From NCBI GenBank assembly GCA_948567375.1, contig OX419762.1:59104841-59168840 (forward strand): a stretch of 64,000 bases of DNA, in the 5' to 3' direction. The stretch comes from Lunularia cruciata (lineage: Eukaryota > Streptophyta > Marchantiopsida > Lunulariales > Lunulariaceae). The notes below the pieces were generated by a model that saw only the letters and a list, made by a program, of their open reading frames with translations, had not been told where the DNA came from and did not search any database. The position numbers and the translations under genes are program-made. This document shows positions 24,401-35,125 of this stretch, piece after piece. Within the stretch, counting starts at the first letter, position 1, and every line of letters begins with the position of its first letter.

Positions 24401-25779
24401 CGGTACAAAACAGCAGGTAAATTTGCTCAGAGCAACCGTGCAAGAACATAAATAGGAGTACCTTCAGAAAGAGAACGCGTAAAGTTGACAAGGCGTCCTT
24501 TCTCAACTTTCCACTACCAACACCACTTCTTTCAGCCTCTGCCTCTGCAACCTGGACAGCCAACAGACTGTCAGTGGATAAGTAGAGGTTCCTGTCAGTG
24601 CAAACTATGAAACCCGAAGGAAGATGCAAAAATAATGAGAGGAAAAGTAAGAGAGCAGTTATAAGAGCAACACGTTTATATTCAAGGAGCGAGTTGAAGA
24701 GCGAGTTACCAAACCTGAAGGAGAAGGGATATCAAGTGACCAATAGCGGCCGCCATATTTTCAGTCTGTAGGAATCCAAGTGGACATACATTTACTTCGT
24801 TCATACTGGTCTCAACTTTGTAGCTCCCTACTTTGCATCCTCGATGAAGATCCCATAAACTCCCTTTAACGGCCTCGAACGGAGATAGAGGAAGTGATCG
24901 GCACATACAAGTCGCACTTTTGCAAGGCTGCAGATTCTCGAGCAAAGCTTTTAAACACTTGACGGCCCCATGTCGAAACTCTTCAGCAGCCTCAGACGCC
25001 GAGAGCATAGCAGCCCCTGTGAGCTTGCGCATCAGCATCGTCATCTGATAAGAAAATCGCTCAGTTTAGGATGTTGCTTGGTAAGAGCAGGCGGAATGTT
25101 GCAACAGCCGTTTCCTCACCTGAGAATCACGAATTCGTGCTTCGTTCATCAACATTGAATACAGACCTATGAGGGGTTAAATTCTTGTACAGAGAACAAC
25201 GCAAATTTAGAATTACCAAGCAAAGGACGTCCTTCTAGATCAAACTAGAGACGTCAAAATTTACCTGTTCTGTGGTCTCTAGACGACACTTCTGGAGTAC
25301 AACCTCGACACAAGACAACACATCCTCGGCTACTCTGTCCCCAACCACCAACATGTGGGACTTTGAGGTGTTCTTCTCCTTTAAAGACGCGTTCCTCGAG
25401 GCGACAGCCCCATCCAAGAGGAGGAGAAGAGGTAATAACACGTAGCTGCCACCGACCAAATCAATCATCATAGTCTCAGGTGACAGGCACTGATATACAC
25501 AAACTACTCACAGAATGATCAATTTACGATCCAAAACCCATGTCGATATGCGCATTCTATCATGTCCAAGTCAAAGAGACACTTGCAAACGGCCATATAA
25601 AAATTCAGATCTTACTCGATAAATCTTTGAAGTCCATACGGGTCGATGTCCCTTAGGACACTCTGAAGCGAGTCGAGAATGACCTTTCGCTCCTTGGGTG
25701 ACCTAGACACGTCCAGCAGTTCGATACATAGCGGTCTAAGCCGCGAGAAAGCACGCTGCGCTTCTCTTTCTTCTTCCAT
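18465..25779 (-). CDS. TTI1: TTI1 homologue (TELO2-interacting protein 1, HEAT/ARM repeats), 17 exons
   Basis: Exons on the minus strand: 25779-25616, 25445-25265, 25044-24715, 24551-24462, 24360-23815, 23645-23538, 23419-23226, 22914-22782, 22498-22189, 22033-21471, 21224-21045, 20860-20702, 20562-20488, 20212-20110, 19857-19607, 19431-19210, 19079-18465. All borders are GT...AG, all phases agree, and the product is 1407 aa, near the ~1340 aa of flowering-plant homologues as I recall them. Diagnostic blocks: YVLLPLLLLLDGAVASR (exons 1/2), LSASEAAEEFRHGAVKCLKA (exon 3), VGSADALAFFLPGAV (exon 5), AMAVSHARRLAAAMYFLGPE (exon 8), MPPWLPRGTGSRLYEVL (exon 9), RRHRRAVYNVATSCLVSC (exon 15), LWPFLVLCLRKDHTS (exon 16). 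TTI1 is a helical-repeat scaffold that with TELO2 and TTI2 forms the TTT complex, an HSP90 co-chaperone that matures PIKK kinases (TOR, ATM, ATR). No catalytic motif, membrane segment or damage is seen, so it looks functional. Introns are 101-311 bp. Confidence 0.93.
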
Positions 25780-27771
25780 CAGAGAAACGATAATGACGCT
25801 ACTCTCTTCCAGTCATTCGCAACTTATCTTCTAGTTACGTCACTGCTGCATAAAAGGATTGGAAGAAACGTTATCCTAGTGCTCATTGTCACTACAAACC
25901 ACAAAGGAGCTTCTGCAGGCAACAGCATGCAAGGAATCGCTGTCCTGAAGTAGAAGATAAAACACCGTTTTACAAATAACCACAAGTAACCTTTCTCGTA
26001 GTGTTTGAGGACTCTGCCAGCGTGAAAACACTACTGTTACTCCGAACCTGGATGAAGTCTCTGACAGTTAAGCTTCCAATGCATTACCTCTGGAGTACAG
26101 CACGGGCGGTGGAGAGAGTGCGCGGGAAGAGGAAACAGCGATTGAGCGACGACTTTACTGGGACTGGACTAATCGTTATCGTGATCCTTCGTAAGTTGAA
26201 TAAACGAATTCAGCCGGCAATCGAAGCACAAAAGTTTAAGCTAGATCGGCTTCGAGCTCCACACAAGGTACTCTTACTATCCCGCGTATTGTGCAGACAC
26301 TGCTACATTCCACCTCGGTATATTCGCCCTCCTTTTTAAGCTCATTAACGTTTCTACAGGTCCAATGAGATCAGTTCACTAAGTATCTGAACAAGATATC
26401 TCAAGTTGTGCTGTTTGAGTTCTCTAAAGAAGCATCAGGCTTAGATTTGGGGTAGTTCTTCCACAATTAATGGCTAGCTACGAGGTAGAAAATTAAGAGT
26501 ATTGTGGGAAAATCTAGGAGATTTTATCATGTTTAAAAAAGTGGAGTTATCAGACGCACCGTCATAACCCTGACTGTGGTTGATACATCCGAGAAAAGGA
26601 TTGTCATACAAGATGATTAACGTTGAGAAGTTCCAGTGTCGTAAGGTTGTCTCTTGAACATAATTCGACTTCTACTTGTAGATTTCTGATACCCTTAGAT
26701 TTGTAAGGTACCCTAGGTTTCCCTCAACTCGAAAACAATCATTCAGTAGATTTCTCACCTTGTTTGGAACCTCGATGTCGGCTCTTCGCCACCTGGGGCG
26801 GGTGAGAATCCAATGCCCCAAAAACCTAAGGGAGTTTACGACCCGTGAGCCTTCTACCTTCACGCGCAGTTGTTTTTAATTTGAATTCACGCTTTAATTT
26901 TTTTTGACGAATTCCACTCTGAAATTTTTCCTTGACTAAGTTCCGGAGACAGTGCCCAGACCATTACGCCTTTCGGAATCAATCTTGCTGCACAGAACTT
27001 GGTAATTTAAACCGAAATTCATGCAATCTTCAAACCTGTGAAACAGTAGAACTTTGAACAATGCGAACACTGAAATTCAGTTCCTAACTTGTTACTGCGT
27101 TGACATGTTGTACCAGATTTATGCGTTCTATCTAACTGTCAGATACATCTAATTCGTGAGCCTTAGCAGGAGGGAGAACGGATTTTCAAGAATTTAAAAC
27201 ACCAATCGACCAGCTGAAATCGTCTCCCAGCTTTGTTATATATTATTGATGCTAAACCTCGAGTTCACCGGGAAAAACTCATCATGACTTCGGTACCGCG
27301 AACTTTGTGAGCAGAATATCAATCTCTGAAAGCAGAATAAAGGAGCAGAATAAATCTCTGAAAGCAAATAAATTGTACAACACTCACACAGAGTCGCGTT
27401 AACGGCATCTAAAGAATCATTCCCAAACCAACCATCACGTCATACCTTGATGAAATCTTCGCCAGTTTCAATCCAGTGCTCGAGCAGCAAACGACTCTGC
27501 TGCGAGAACGTCAAGCTATTCTTCATTCCAAGCACCGAGATAATGGAAATTGCAGCTAAAATGCAAAATTAGTTCGTCAAACGTTCCCAAGTTTCCGACT
27601 TATCCAAGCCAGCTTCACGCGACGGACCAATTTACAGAAGCTTCTGTACAAAGAGTCAAGAGTACTGTACAGGACTGGTCCCGAAGTGTCCGATTACGTG
27701 GTCCAGGTAAACTTTGCATGCCACAACCGGACACGACCACGTTCAAAGTTCATACAAGGAATTTATTCAGG
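25780..27771 (-). promoter_or_regulatory. Upstream region of TTI1 (leader/promoter) and spacer
   Basis: Non-coding sequence before the TTI1 start codon (CAT at 25777-25779 on the plus strand). No other gene is recognised. A 14-base direct repeat (AATCTCTGAAAGCA) occurs near 27322 and 27353. Promoter elements could not be assigned with confidence. Confidence 0.35.
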
Positions 27772-27823
27772 TGCCTGGGTACCTCACTCTCGCTGCAAAG
27801 AGCGAGAGTGAGGTACCCAGGCA
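27772..27823. repeat. Perfect 23-bp inverted repeat (hairpin)
   Basis: Arm 27772-27794 is the exact reverse complement of arm 27801-27823, with a 6-base loop (GCAAAG). It lies ~70 bp before the switch to AT-rich sequence. No T-run follows directly and no matching terminal repeat is seen nearby. Confidence 0.9.
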
Positions 27824-27894
27824 TTGCGCTTTGCACCGGTTCTCCCGAGCATTTGCCCGTTGTAATGCGCAAGAGCGATTACTTTAGGTGATAT

Positions 27895-29499
27895 TTCTTT
27901 GGATTTTTCATTAATTTATAGATATTCATTCGTTTATAAACTTGCATGGTTTAAGTTTCGATAGGGTAAATTTCTCGAATCGAAACTATTGGAGTCTAGC
28001 TCTCTTTTACCTCCTTTGTCTTTTTGTAGGGCTTGATGGGTCTTCTTATTCTTCATGTGTTCTAAGTGATAATTTTTTTTCTCGAACCTATAATGTAATA
28101 TTAAACAGTAAGAAAACTCTACATTTACATTTAGTGAGGTTTTGAAATCAGATTAGGTTCAAAAGGTCAATTCTAATAGTTAATTGTGCATTTCACTTAT
28201 ATTTAGAAAATATCTCAAAAATAACTTAACCCATCATATTACTTTTGTATGTGATACGGCTTTAGTGAACTTATGTTAAAAAGTGTCGACAATAAATACA
28301 GATCAATTTCAACCAACCCCTCTCCCTCCTTTTACGTGTGTGATAAGGTTTCCATAGAATTATAAAGCTATAGCTAACATTTGATGAGGAGTTCAAGGTG
28401 CACCAATAGAAATTGTAGCAAAAATTGTAAAAGAGATGACAGAACTTTCATTAGTAAAAAATAGATGTTAGATTATTGGATAATAGGCAAATATGATATA
28501 TCAAGGATATGGTTATTACCATCTTAATTTTTACTATTGTCACCGATGTTTTGCTATTGCTAACCATGATGCGATCATACGAGGCTACTAAGTTTGGGAG
28601 AAGTAATGGTAATGGAATGATTGAATGAATGTTAAGGTAACAATAGGTGGTGGGAGAGTGACAATAGCAGTTTGCTAAATTGATTGAAATTTATATAGGA
28701 ACTTAAATTTTATTTAAGGTACATATATATTTATTATTTACTTATAAATAATTTTTTAGAATATGAAAACTCATATAAAGAGTAAAATATTTTACATTTA
28801 TAAATTATAATATATTTAAAATATATTAGTCTTCTTTTTTACAGACATATATTCAAATAGTTTACATTTAGGGTATTTTTAATTTAAACGGAATTTATTT
28901 GATCAAAATCTAATTAAAGTTGTTAAGAATACATAAAATTAAACCTCCACAATCAATTAATTTAGTTAGTGTAAATTTTTTCATAATATAATATATTTTA
29001 TATAATTACATTATTTGATCAACATCAAAATTGGACTCAAATATGTTCTATTGTCTTGATTTAATGATTAGATGCAATTATATATAATCAAAGAAATTAT
29101 TTATATTAAATTATATTTCAAATGCAACTTTTTAATTTTGGTAATTTACCTTTCTCCAACAAACTTTATATGGAGTAAGGCTTCTATAGTTATTTCTCTT
29201 TATAGTTCAATATAGGAGTTATATGGACAAAATATCAAATCTAAAATAAAAGTTACAATGTTTTTTTATCAACCATCTATTAAGTGGTATAATAATATTA
29301 CCATACCTCTTTATTTAATTTGATTTATGTTTCAATTGCAAACATAACTATTACTAATATCAATTTTTTATATCTATATTTGATTTTCAACTATAGAATG
29401 ATAATTGTTTATGTGATCTATAGAAATAGATAGAATTTATTGTATGTTTCTATTTTTTATATTTTTTTATGTTATAATATTTATCATTACATTTGCGAT
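27895..29499. other. AT-rich non-coding sequence after the composition boundary
   Basis: Strongly AT-rich with many stops in every frame. No coding similarity and no LTR end was recognised. It begins abruptly at about 27,890-27,900, right of the gene-bearing part. Confidence 0.5.
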
Positions 29500-29745
29500 G
29501 TTGAAACTAGTTTGCTATGATATTGAAGTGATAAGTTTGGCAATCATCATGTTATCAATGGTTGTTGAAAGATTACTTGGTGATGGTGAGAGATGGTATT
29601 CCGTTGATTGAGTGCACTTTTGAGCTACCATTTGCATTATTAGTGAGCCATTAGAGTTAGATTCTTTGTTGCTCCAAAGGGAATATACCTTGAATTGCAA
29701 CTTTAGAGAGCTCACTTTTTCTATGTTGAACCTTTGAGCTCTATA
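29500..29745 (+). repeat. Dispersed repeat C, copy 1
   Basis: Aligns by eye with 32857-33125 (+) and with the reverse complement of 38215-38470. Shared order of words: CTAGTTTGCT, a GCAATCAT block, GTTG(C/A)(T/A)CAAAGA-like, CACTTTTGAGCTACCATTTGC-like, ATTAGAG(C/T)TAGA, AGAGAGCTCACTT, CTTTGAG(C/T)TCT. Family unknown; no terminal repeats or coding region recognised in this copy. Confidence 0.6.
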
Positions 29746-29766
29746 TTATGTTTTATAAAGACTTGC

Positions 29767-29894
29767 AAGTGTCATCTTGTGGGATTTTAATTAAGTGTAT
29801 CATGTGTGAAAGCGCTCTTGAGTTGGCTACAAGTGTCACCTTGGGGGATTTTAACTAAGTGGATCATGTGTGAAAGAGCTCTTGGTTTGGCTAC
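29767..29894. repeat. Tandem duplication, two 64-bp units
   Basis: Units 29767-29830 and 29831-29894 both begin AAGTGTCA(T/C)CTTG and end TTGGCTAC, with a few substitutions between them. Confidence 0.85.
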
Positions 29895-30157
29895 AAATCT
29901 AAAAGTCAAGTTGATAGTTAGGCAGATTGTGTACAAGAACATTGCTCAAATTTCCCAAAATTGAGGTCTATTTGAGGAATGGATATCCAATTGTATTGAC
30001 AGGAGAGGCAAATTTGAGAATGAGGAGTTGAATTGGTAATTAAGGCTTGCCCAATTTGGGTCAAGATCCAAAATTGGAGGACCCCAAGCAAATTGGAAAA
30101 CCCATTGTCCCAAATTAAGGATTTAGAAATCTTCAACTATTGAATTGGAGAAATTAG

Positions 30158-30275
30158 CCAAATTTGGTAGAGGATTTGGAGAGGATAAGAAGTGGCAAGA
30201 AGAAACTAAAACTTTTCCAAATTTGGTGGTGGATTTAGAGAGGGTTAAAAGTGGTAAGAAGGAATACTTCATTTG
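30158..30275. repeat. Tandem duplication, two ~59-bp units
   Basis: Units starting at 30158 and 30217 both begin CCAAATTTGGT and continue GGATTTGGAGAGG / GGATTTAGAGAGG, then AAGTGG(C/T)AAGAAG. Surrounding sequence (29895-31483) is AT-rich with no recognisable gene. Confidence 0.75.
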
Positions 30276-31488
30276 GTGTAATTTTGGCATTCAAAGGGTT
30301 TGAGGTATAGTGCTATGGTTAAGAGAGGCTACAAAGCCTATAATTTTTGTATGAGGCTAGCCAATTAGAGGATTTTTTTTTGGCAAAACCAAAGTACCAT
30401 TCAACAATATATGCAATTTGGTTTGAACTTTAGATCTTTTATTCTTAGATTAATGCCTTCGCAAATTGGTGCATCCTCACTTGTTATCTTAAAGATGGGT
30501 GGACTCACATTTATACTTATGTTGTTTTAGCTAAAAGAGGATAGTTGATCCCATCTTTGATGATCTTAAATTGTAGGAATAGACAAATGCTCCTATTATA
30601 TCAAATGCCAAATGGTGATGGAGTCTATCCGATTGGATTTGTGCAATGGAGTGTTATCATCTGGACTTCTTATGATTGGACCCCCTCCATTATATACTTT
30701 TTGTTTGTGCACCATGTTTGTGTGAGGTGCCTTGATATTTGGAGCATTTGTGCTTTAGTGTACTCTTGGTAAAGAAGTTGGAGTGATGATCATTTAGACT
30801 ATATATATTTCTTTCCAATGAGGCAAGAAATGAGACTTATATATTATGAGTATGTGTTGTGATAATAGATTACATGTCACCCTTTCCCCTAAGATAGTTG
30901 CCACAATTAGAGATACTTAGGCATCATTAGTGAGTGATGTTTGCTTCTCAATGGTAGTAATTGGTGGCTATGATTACAATTTGGGGTACATTGTCACCAT
31001 GGAGTTTTGAGGAGATTTTGACACAATATGCAATGGTTTATGCAAAGTGACACTTGTTATCAACCCATATCTCAAATCCTAGTGAGGGATGAAATTGATT
31101 TCAATTTGGAGTTTCACATGAGAGTTGATCCAATTGAGAGTGCATATTGTGTGCCCATATTGTTGTTGTGATACATGGATGAGATTTGTGGGGTTTCCAA
31201 AGGCCCAATGCACTACTCTAGTATAATAGGTACTATTGAGTTGGATGATTTCATTTAGGAGTTTGATAGTTGGTGTGATCTACAACAAATGCAAAAGTCA
31301 ACTTTGTTCACACCCTTCATGGCATGGAAGGGGTTGTTTTAGCCCTTTTGAGTGTCCACATAGAGATGACTACCACTCAAGAGAGCACAGTTGGAAGAGA
31401 TTGAGCTATAAAGACAATCTTAGTCTCTAATTACATCTCCATCACTTTAGTCTTGGTTTCCAAAGGTAGACCCCCAATACCCACGAGT

Positions 31489-32082
31489 TGTAATACTAAT
31501 CGTTAGACATATTATCTAAAGGTGAAAATTAGCTTGGTAACATTTGGATGATGTTGTATATGATGGACTAAGTAGATCAAATAGAGGTATCACCAAAAGA
31601 TTATTTCCACTAATAGGGCAAGAGCCAAAAATAGTTTGAAAATTTCAAAGCCAATTTTAGAGGCCTAAATGAATGAATTAGGCCTCAAAAATGTGCAAAT
31701 TCCTCCCTTGGAAAATTGTAGCTAGCCTTTACCCACCCTTTTTTGTCTAATCAAGAGCTTTCTGATAGTACCTCATCCATGCAATTTTTAGATTCCTACA
31801 AGAAGAATCCATAAAGATTCCATCTAGTCAAAGCTTGTTTGACCAACCAGATAGGACCAAAGCCGACATATTACCCATGCATGCAACTAATTCAAGGGCA
31901 GAGCTTGCTCATATATCATCAATCCATGTATCTGATCCAAGGGTGGAGCTTCCTTGGAGGGAATCCTCTTTGCTATATAATAAGACAAGGTGCTCCTTTG
32001 GTGCATCAAAGTTTTGAGTGTGAAGCTTTGTGTTTATTCTTTTAGGTTCTCTTGGGAGTTCTCTTGTCCTCAAAAGACTACA
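31489..32082 (+). mobile_element. Solo LTR, chromovirus family A (short form)
   Basis: 594 bp from TGTAATACTAATCG to AAAGACTACA, aligned throughout with the other family A LTRs, including the U3/R landmark CTATATAATAAGAC (TATA-like) followed by AGGTGCTCC. Flanks are CGAGT (31484-31488) and CAAGT (32083-32087), a 5-bp target-site duplication with one difference. No tRNA primer site or gag follows, so this is a solo LTR left by recombination. An old copy. Confidence 0.82.
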
Positions 32083-32087
32083 CAAGT

Positions 32088-32856
32088 TTACAAAATAGTT
32101 TTATGGATACTCATGAAACATTACAAAGGGTTGAATTATTATACTCATACAAATTTTGAAGGGTGATAAAAAGTTATTACTTGTGAAAATATTGGCCAAA
32201 TTTTCTCTTATTGGTTTTACAAGTTGCACATAATCCCATAAAATTATATGGGTAACAAAAAAGATGACAAATGAAATTTTATGTGCTACAAATATAACTT
32301 GTACAATTTATGTATACCTTGCAATACACCCTTATAGATTTATGGATTTCCCATAATAAAGATTCATCGAATTTTAATGAATCCAAAATACCTCATTTTA
32401 ACTCCCCTCCTAAGAGATTTTAGATTCAAATCTAACTGATTTCTAGAGGTAGTGCAACAATATCCATAAAAAACAAACATGGACTCCAAAGAAACACTTG
32501 AATTCTTCTCCCTCCCTAATAGTAGTTTTTTGTGGCAAGACAAGATTTTGAGAAAAATTATAGTTGCCTAGAAAATTTTTGCAAGTGACTCCATTGGGAT
32601 TTTTGTTTTGAATTGATGGTCACTAAATCAATTCTCTTGATTCCTTTGCATTCAATGCATAATAGATTTATTTCTCCTCCTCAATCCATCTTAAATCCCC
32701 AATCTATTTTCATTCATTTAGTTTCCATTCATTTAACTCTCAAGTTGGTTCCTTTGCAACACATGCCACTTGTGAAGTTTTAATATTTTCTTTAAATGGT
32801 TTCATCATCTTTAACATTAGGCAACAAGGGCAAAAAGTTGTCACAAAATTTGTAGA
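32088..32856. other. AT-rich sequence without recognised features
   Basis: No coding similarity, LTR ends or tandem structure seen between the solo LTR and repeat C copy 2. Confidence 0.4.
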
Positions 32857-33125
32857 ACCAAAGCTAGTTTGCTTGGATGTTGGTGTTTTAGTCTTAGCAA
32901 TCATAATTATATAAGTAGTTGCTCAAAGACTACTTAATGGTAGCTAGATTTTGTGTTAGGATTATTGTTCCCACCATTGGATCTACTGTCACTTGCACCA
33001 TTTGCACCATCAGATGGTCCATCAATGGTACCATTAGAGCTAGAGATATAGGTCAAGCAAAGGAGTATACCTTTCAAAGTTCAACTCTAGAGAGCTCACT
33101 TCTTGATATGAGTCTTTGAGTTCTT
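32857..33125 (+). repeat. Dispersed repeat C, copy 2
   Basis: Clear similarity to the copy at 38215-38470 (opposite strand): shared CAGATTTTGTGTT / TAGATTTTGTGTT, GTCACTTGCACCATTTG(C/T)ACCAT, CCATCAATGG(T/G)ACCATTAG, and CTAGAGAGCTCACTTC. The 33126-33505 flank continues at lower similarity and includes a short GA run near 33295. Confidence 0.65.
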
Positions 33126-33505
33126 GTCTATGGTGGATAAAAACCAACAAGTGCCGCTTGGAGTCTCTTAGATAGAGTAGGTGTGGTTCAATAATCTAAT
33201 TAGAGCTTAATTGTTGGCAAGAGTTGAGTGTGATCAATTTTTTATTTGAGTTGAGTTGGTTACCAATTGATTACCTCAAGAAGTGAAGTTAAGAGAGAGA
33301 GAGAGAAGATGCATCTTTGACTTGATTTGGCATCTGGAGGAGAATTTGGTGATCAAACAACTATGCTAAAGTTTTATCAAAGTTAGTAGAGGTCTGATTT
33401 GGAGGCCAATCTCAAGGTAGAGCAAGTATTGGAGGTCAACTCAAGTTGGAGAAGCATCTTGAGGTCTCAAAAGGAGTTGTAGACAAATTAATCAAGGTTA
33501 GCTAA

Positions 33506-34063
33506 TGTAATGTTTTGAGGTTAGGAGAAACTCCAAGAGAAACACAAGGTTTCATTCCTCAATACTTTGATGTCCAAAGGGAGCACCTTGTCTTTATTGT
33601 AGCAAGAAGGATCCACTCAAAGGGAGCTATACCCTTAGATCAAATACATAAATTGGTGACATATCAAATACATAAATGGGCTCTACCCTTAGATTAGTTG
33701 TGTGGATTAGTGACATGTTGATCCTTGTCCTATTTGGTTGGTCAAACAAGTTTGACCATAGGGAATATTAAAAGAATCTTCTTGTAAGAAGCTAAGAACA
33801 TGGGTGAGGTATCATTGGAAAGCTCTTGATAAGAATGCAAGGGAAGAAGGCAACATGTTTTTGTCCATGGAGGGATCTTTATTTTTTGAGGACTCTAAAA
33901 TAGATTGAAGTTTTCATGGTGTTTTTTGTCTCTACTCTATTAGTGGAAATACTCTTTTGGTGACACCTTTATATGATCTACTTAGACTATCATATATAAC
34001 ATCTCTAAAGATATCACCAGGCCAATTCCACCTCTAGATAATTTTCTAGCTAATGGTATTATA
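33506..34063 (-). mobile_element. LTR of a family A chromovirus, minus orientation, with adjoining polypurine tract
   Basis: Runs from TGTAATGTTTTGAGG to AATGGTATTATA on the plus strand, i.e. an LTR read on the minus strand. It is followed at 34064-34078 by ACCTCCTTCTTTTAA, whose complement is the purine tract that precedes the 3' LTR in other A copies (compare 50318-50333). This marks it as the 3' LTR of a minus-strand element whose body would lie to the right; that body is cut short by the plus-strand LTR starting at 34089. Fossil. Confidence 0.75.
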
Positions 34064-34088
34064 AACCTCCTTCTTTTAAGATGCAATG

Positions 34089-34980
34089 TGTAATACCATT
34101 AGCTAGACAGATTATCTAAATGTGAAAATTGATTTGGTAATATCTTTAGGGATGTTATATATGATTGTCTAAGTAGATCAAATAGATGTATCACCAAAAG
34201 AGTACTTCCACTAATAAAGCAAAGGTTGAAAACCTTAGAGCCAATTTTGGAGGCCTAAACGGTTGGATTATGCCTCAAAAAATGGAAAATTTCTTATCCT
34301 TTGAGAGGAGAGGTGTTACCTTCTCTCCCACGTGTTTCTCTCATTGAGAGTTTTCTAACTATACCTTACCCATGCTATTTTGAGCTTCTTAAAAGAAGAT
34401 TCTCCATAAATTCCTTATAGTCAAACTTGTTTTACCAACCAAATAGGACATGCATCAACATATCACCAATCCATACAACTAATCTAAGAGTTGGATCTTA
34501 TTGATATATCACAAATCTATATATTTGATCCAAGGTGGCTCCCTTTGAGTGGATCCTCTTTGTTATATAATAAAGACAAGGTGCTCCTTTGGGGCATTGG
34601 ACTATTGAGGAATGAAACTTTGTGTTTCCTTTCTTGTATTTCTCTTTGGGTTTTTCTTGTCCTCAAGATATTACAATGGTATCATAGCAAGTGTCTTAAT
34701 CCAAGTGAGTGGATCACCCCTCTTGGAGGAACACGAGCTATTGAAATTGAGTATTTTTTAGAAGAGAAAAAGTAGTGCAATTGATAGATTGAGAGTGTTT
34801 TAGAGAGAGAATAGGATAGATGCTCCTAAAGGACAATCTCATATACCTTGCTTTCTATTCTTGAATCTATTCCACATCAAGGTTATGTACATTCAAGATG
34901 AGCAAGTGAGAGTATATCTTGTTTAATATTTTGGAGTGGAGTTCATGGATGTTGTAATGAATTTGCTAACCTTATGTGGT
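34089..34980 (+). mobile_element. 5' LTR and gag leader of a family A chromovirus (partial)
   Basis: LTR 34089-34675 (TGTAATACC...GATATTACA, 587 bp, short form), then the primer site TGGTATCATAGC at 34677-34688, complementary in type to initiator-Met tRNA. The leader that follows (to about 34980) matches that of the other A copies, including GTGGATCACCCCTCTTGG. Similarity then fades. It lies 25 bp from an oppositely oriented LTR of the same family (33506-34063), making a large inverted repeat. Partial, old and broken. Confidence 0.75.
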
Positions 34981-34996
34981 TGATCAGAATTCATTG

Positions 34997-35125
34997 TTCT
35001 TGATTATAGTGGTGATAATGAAGATTATGTAGTGGTGATTGTGAGTATTGTAGATCACAATTCCTGATTATAGTGGTGACAATGAAAATTATAGCATGTA
35101 GTGGTGTGAGTATTGTAGATCACAA
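34997..35125. repeat. Tandem duplication, two ~64-bp units
   Basis: Units 34997-35060 and 35061-35125 share TTC(T/C)TGATTATAGTGGTGA and GTGAGTATTGTAGATCACAA. Confidence 0.85.

Noticed and set aside
27550-27891. 113-aa plus-strand open frame ending at the composition boundary
   Set aside because: It spans the hairpin, has no homology I recognise, and sits in the non-coding upstream part of TTI1.
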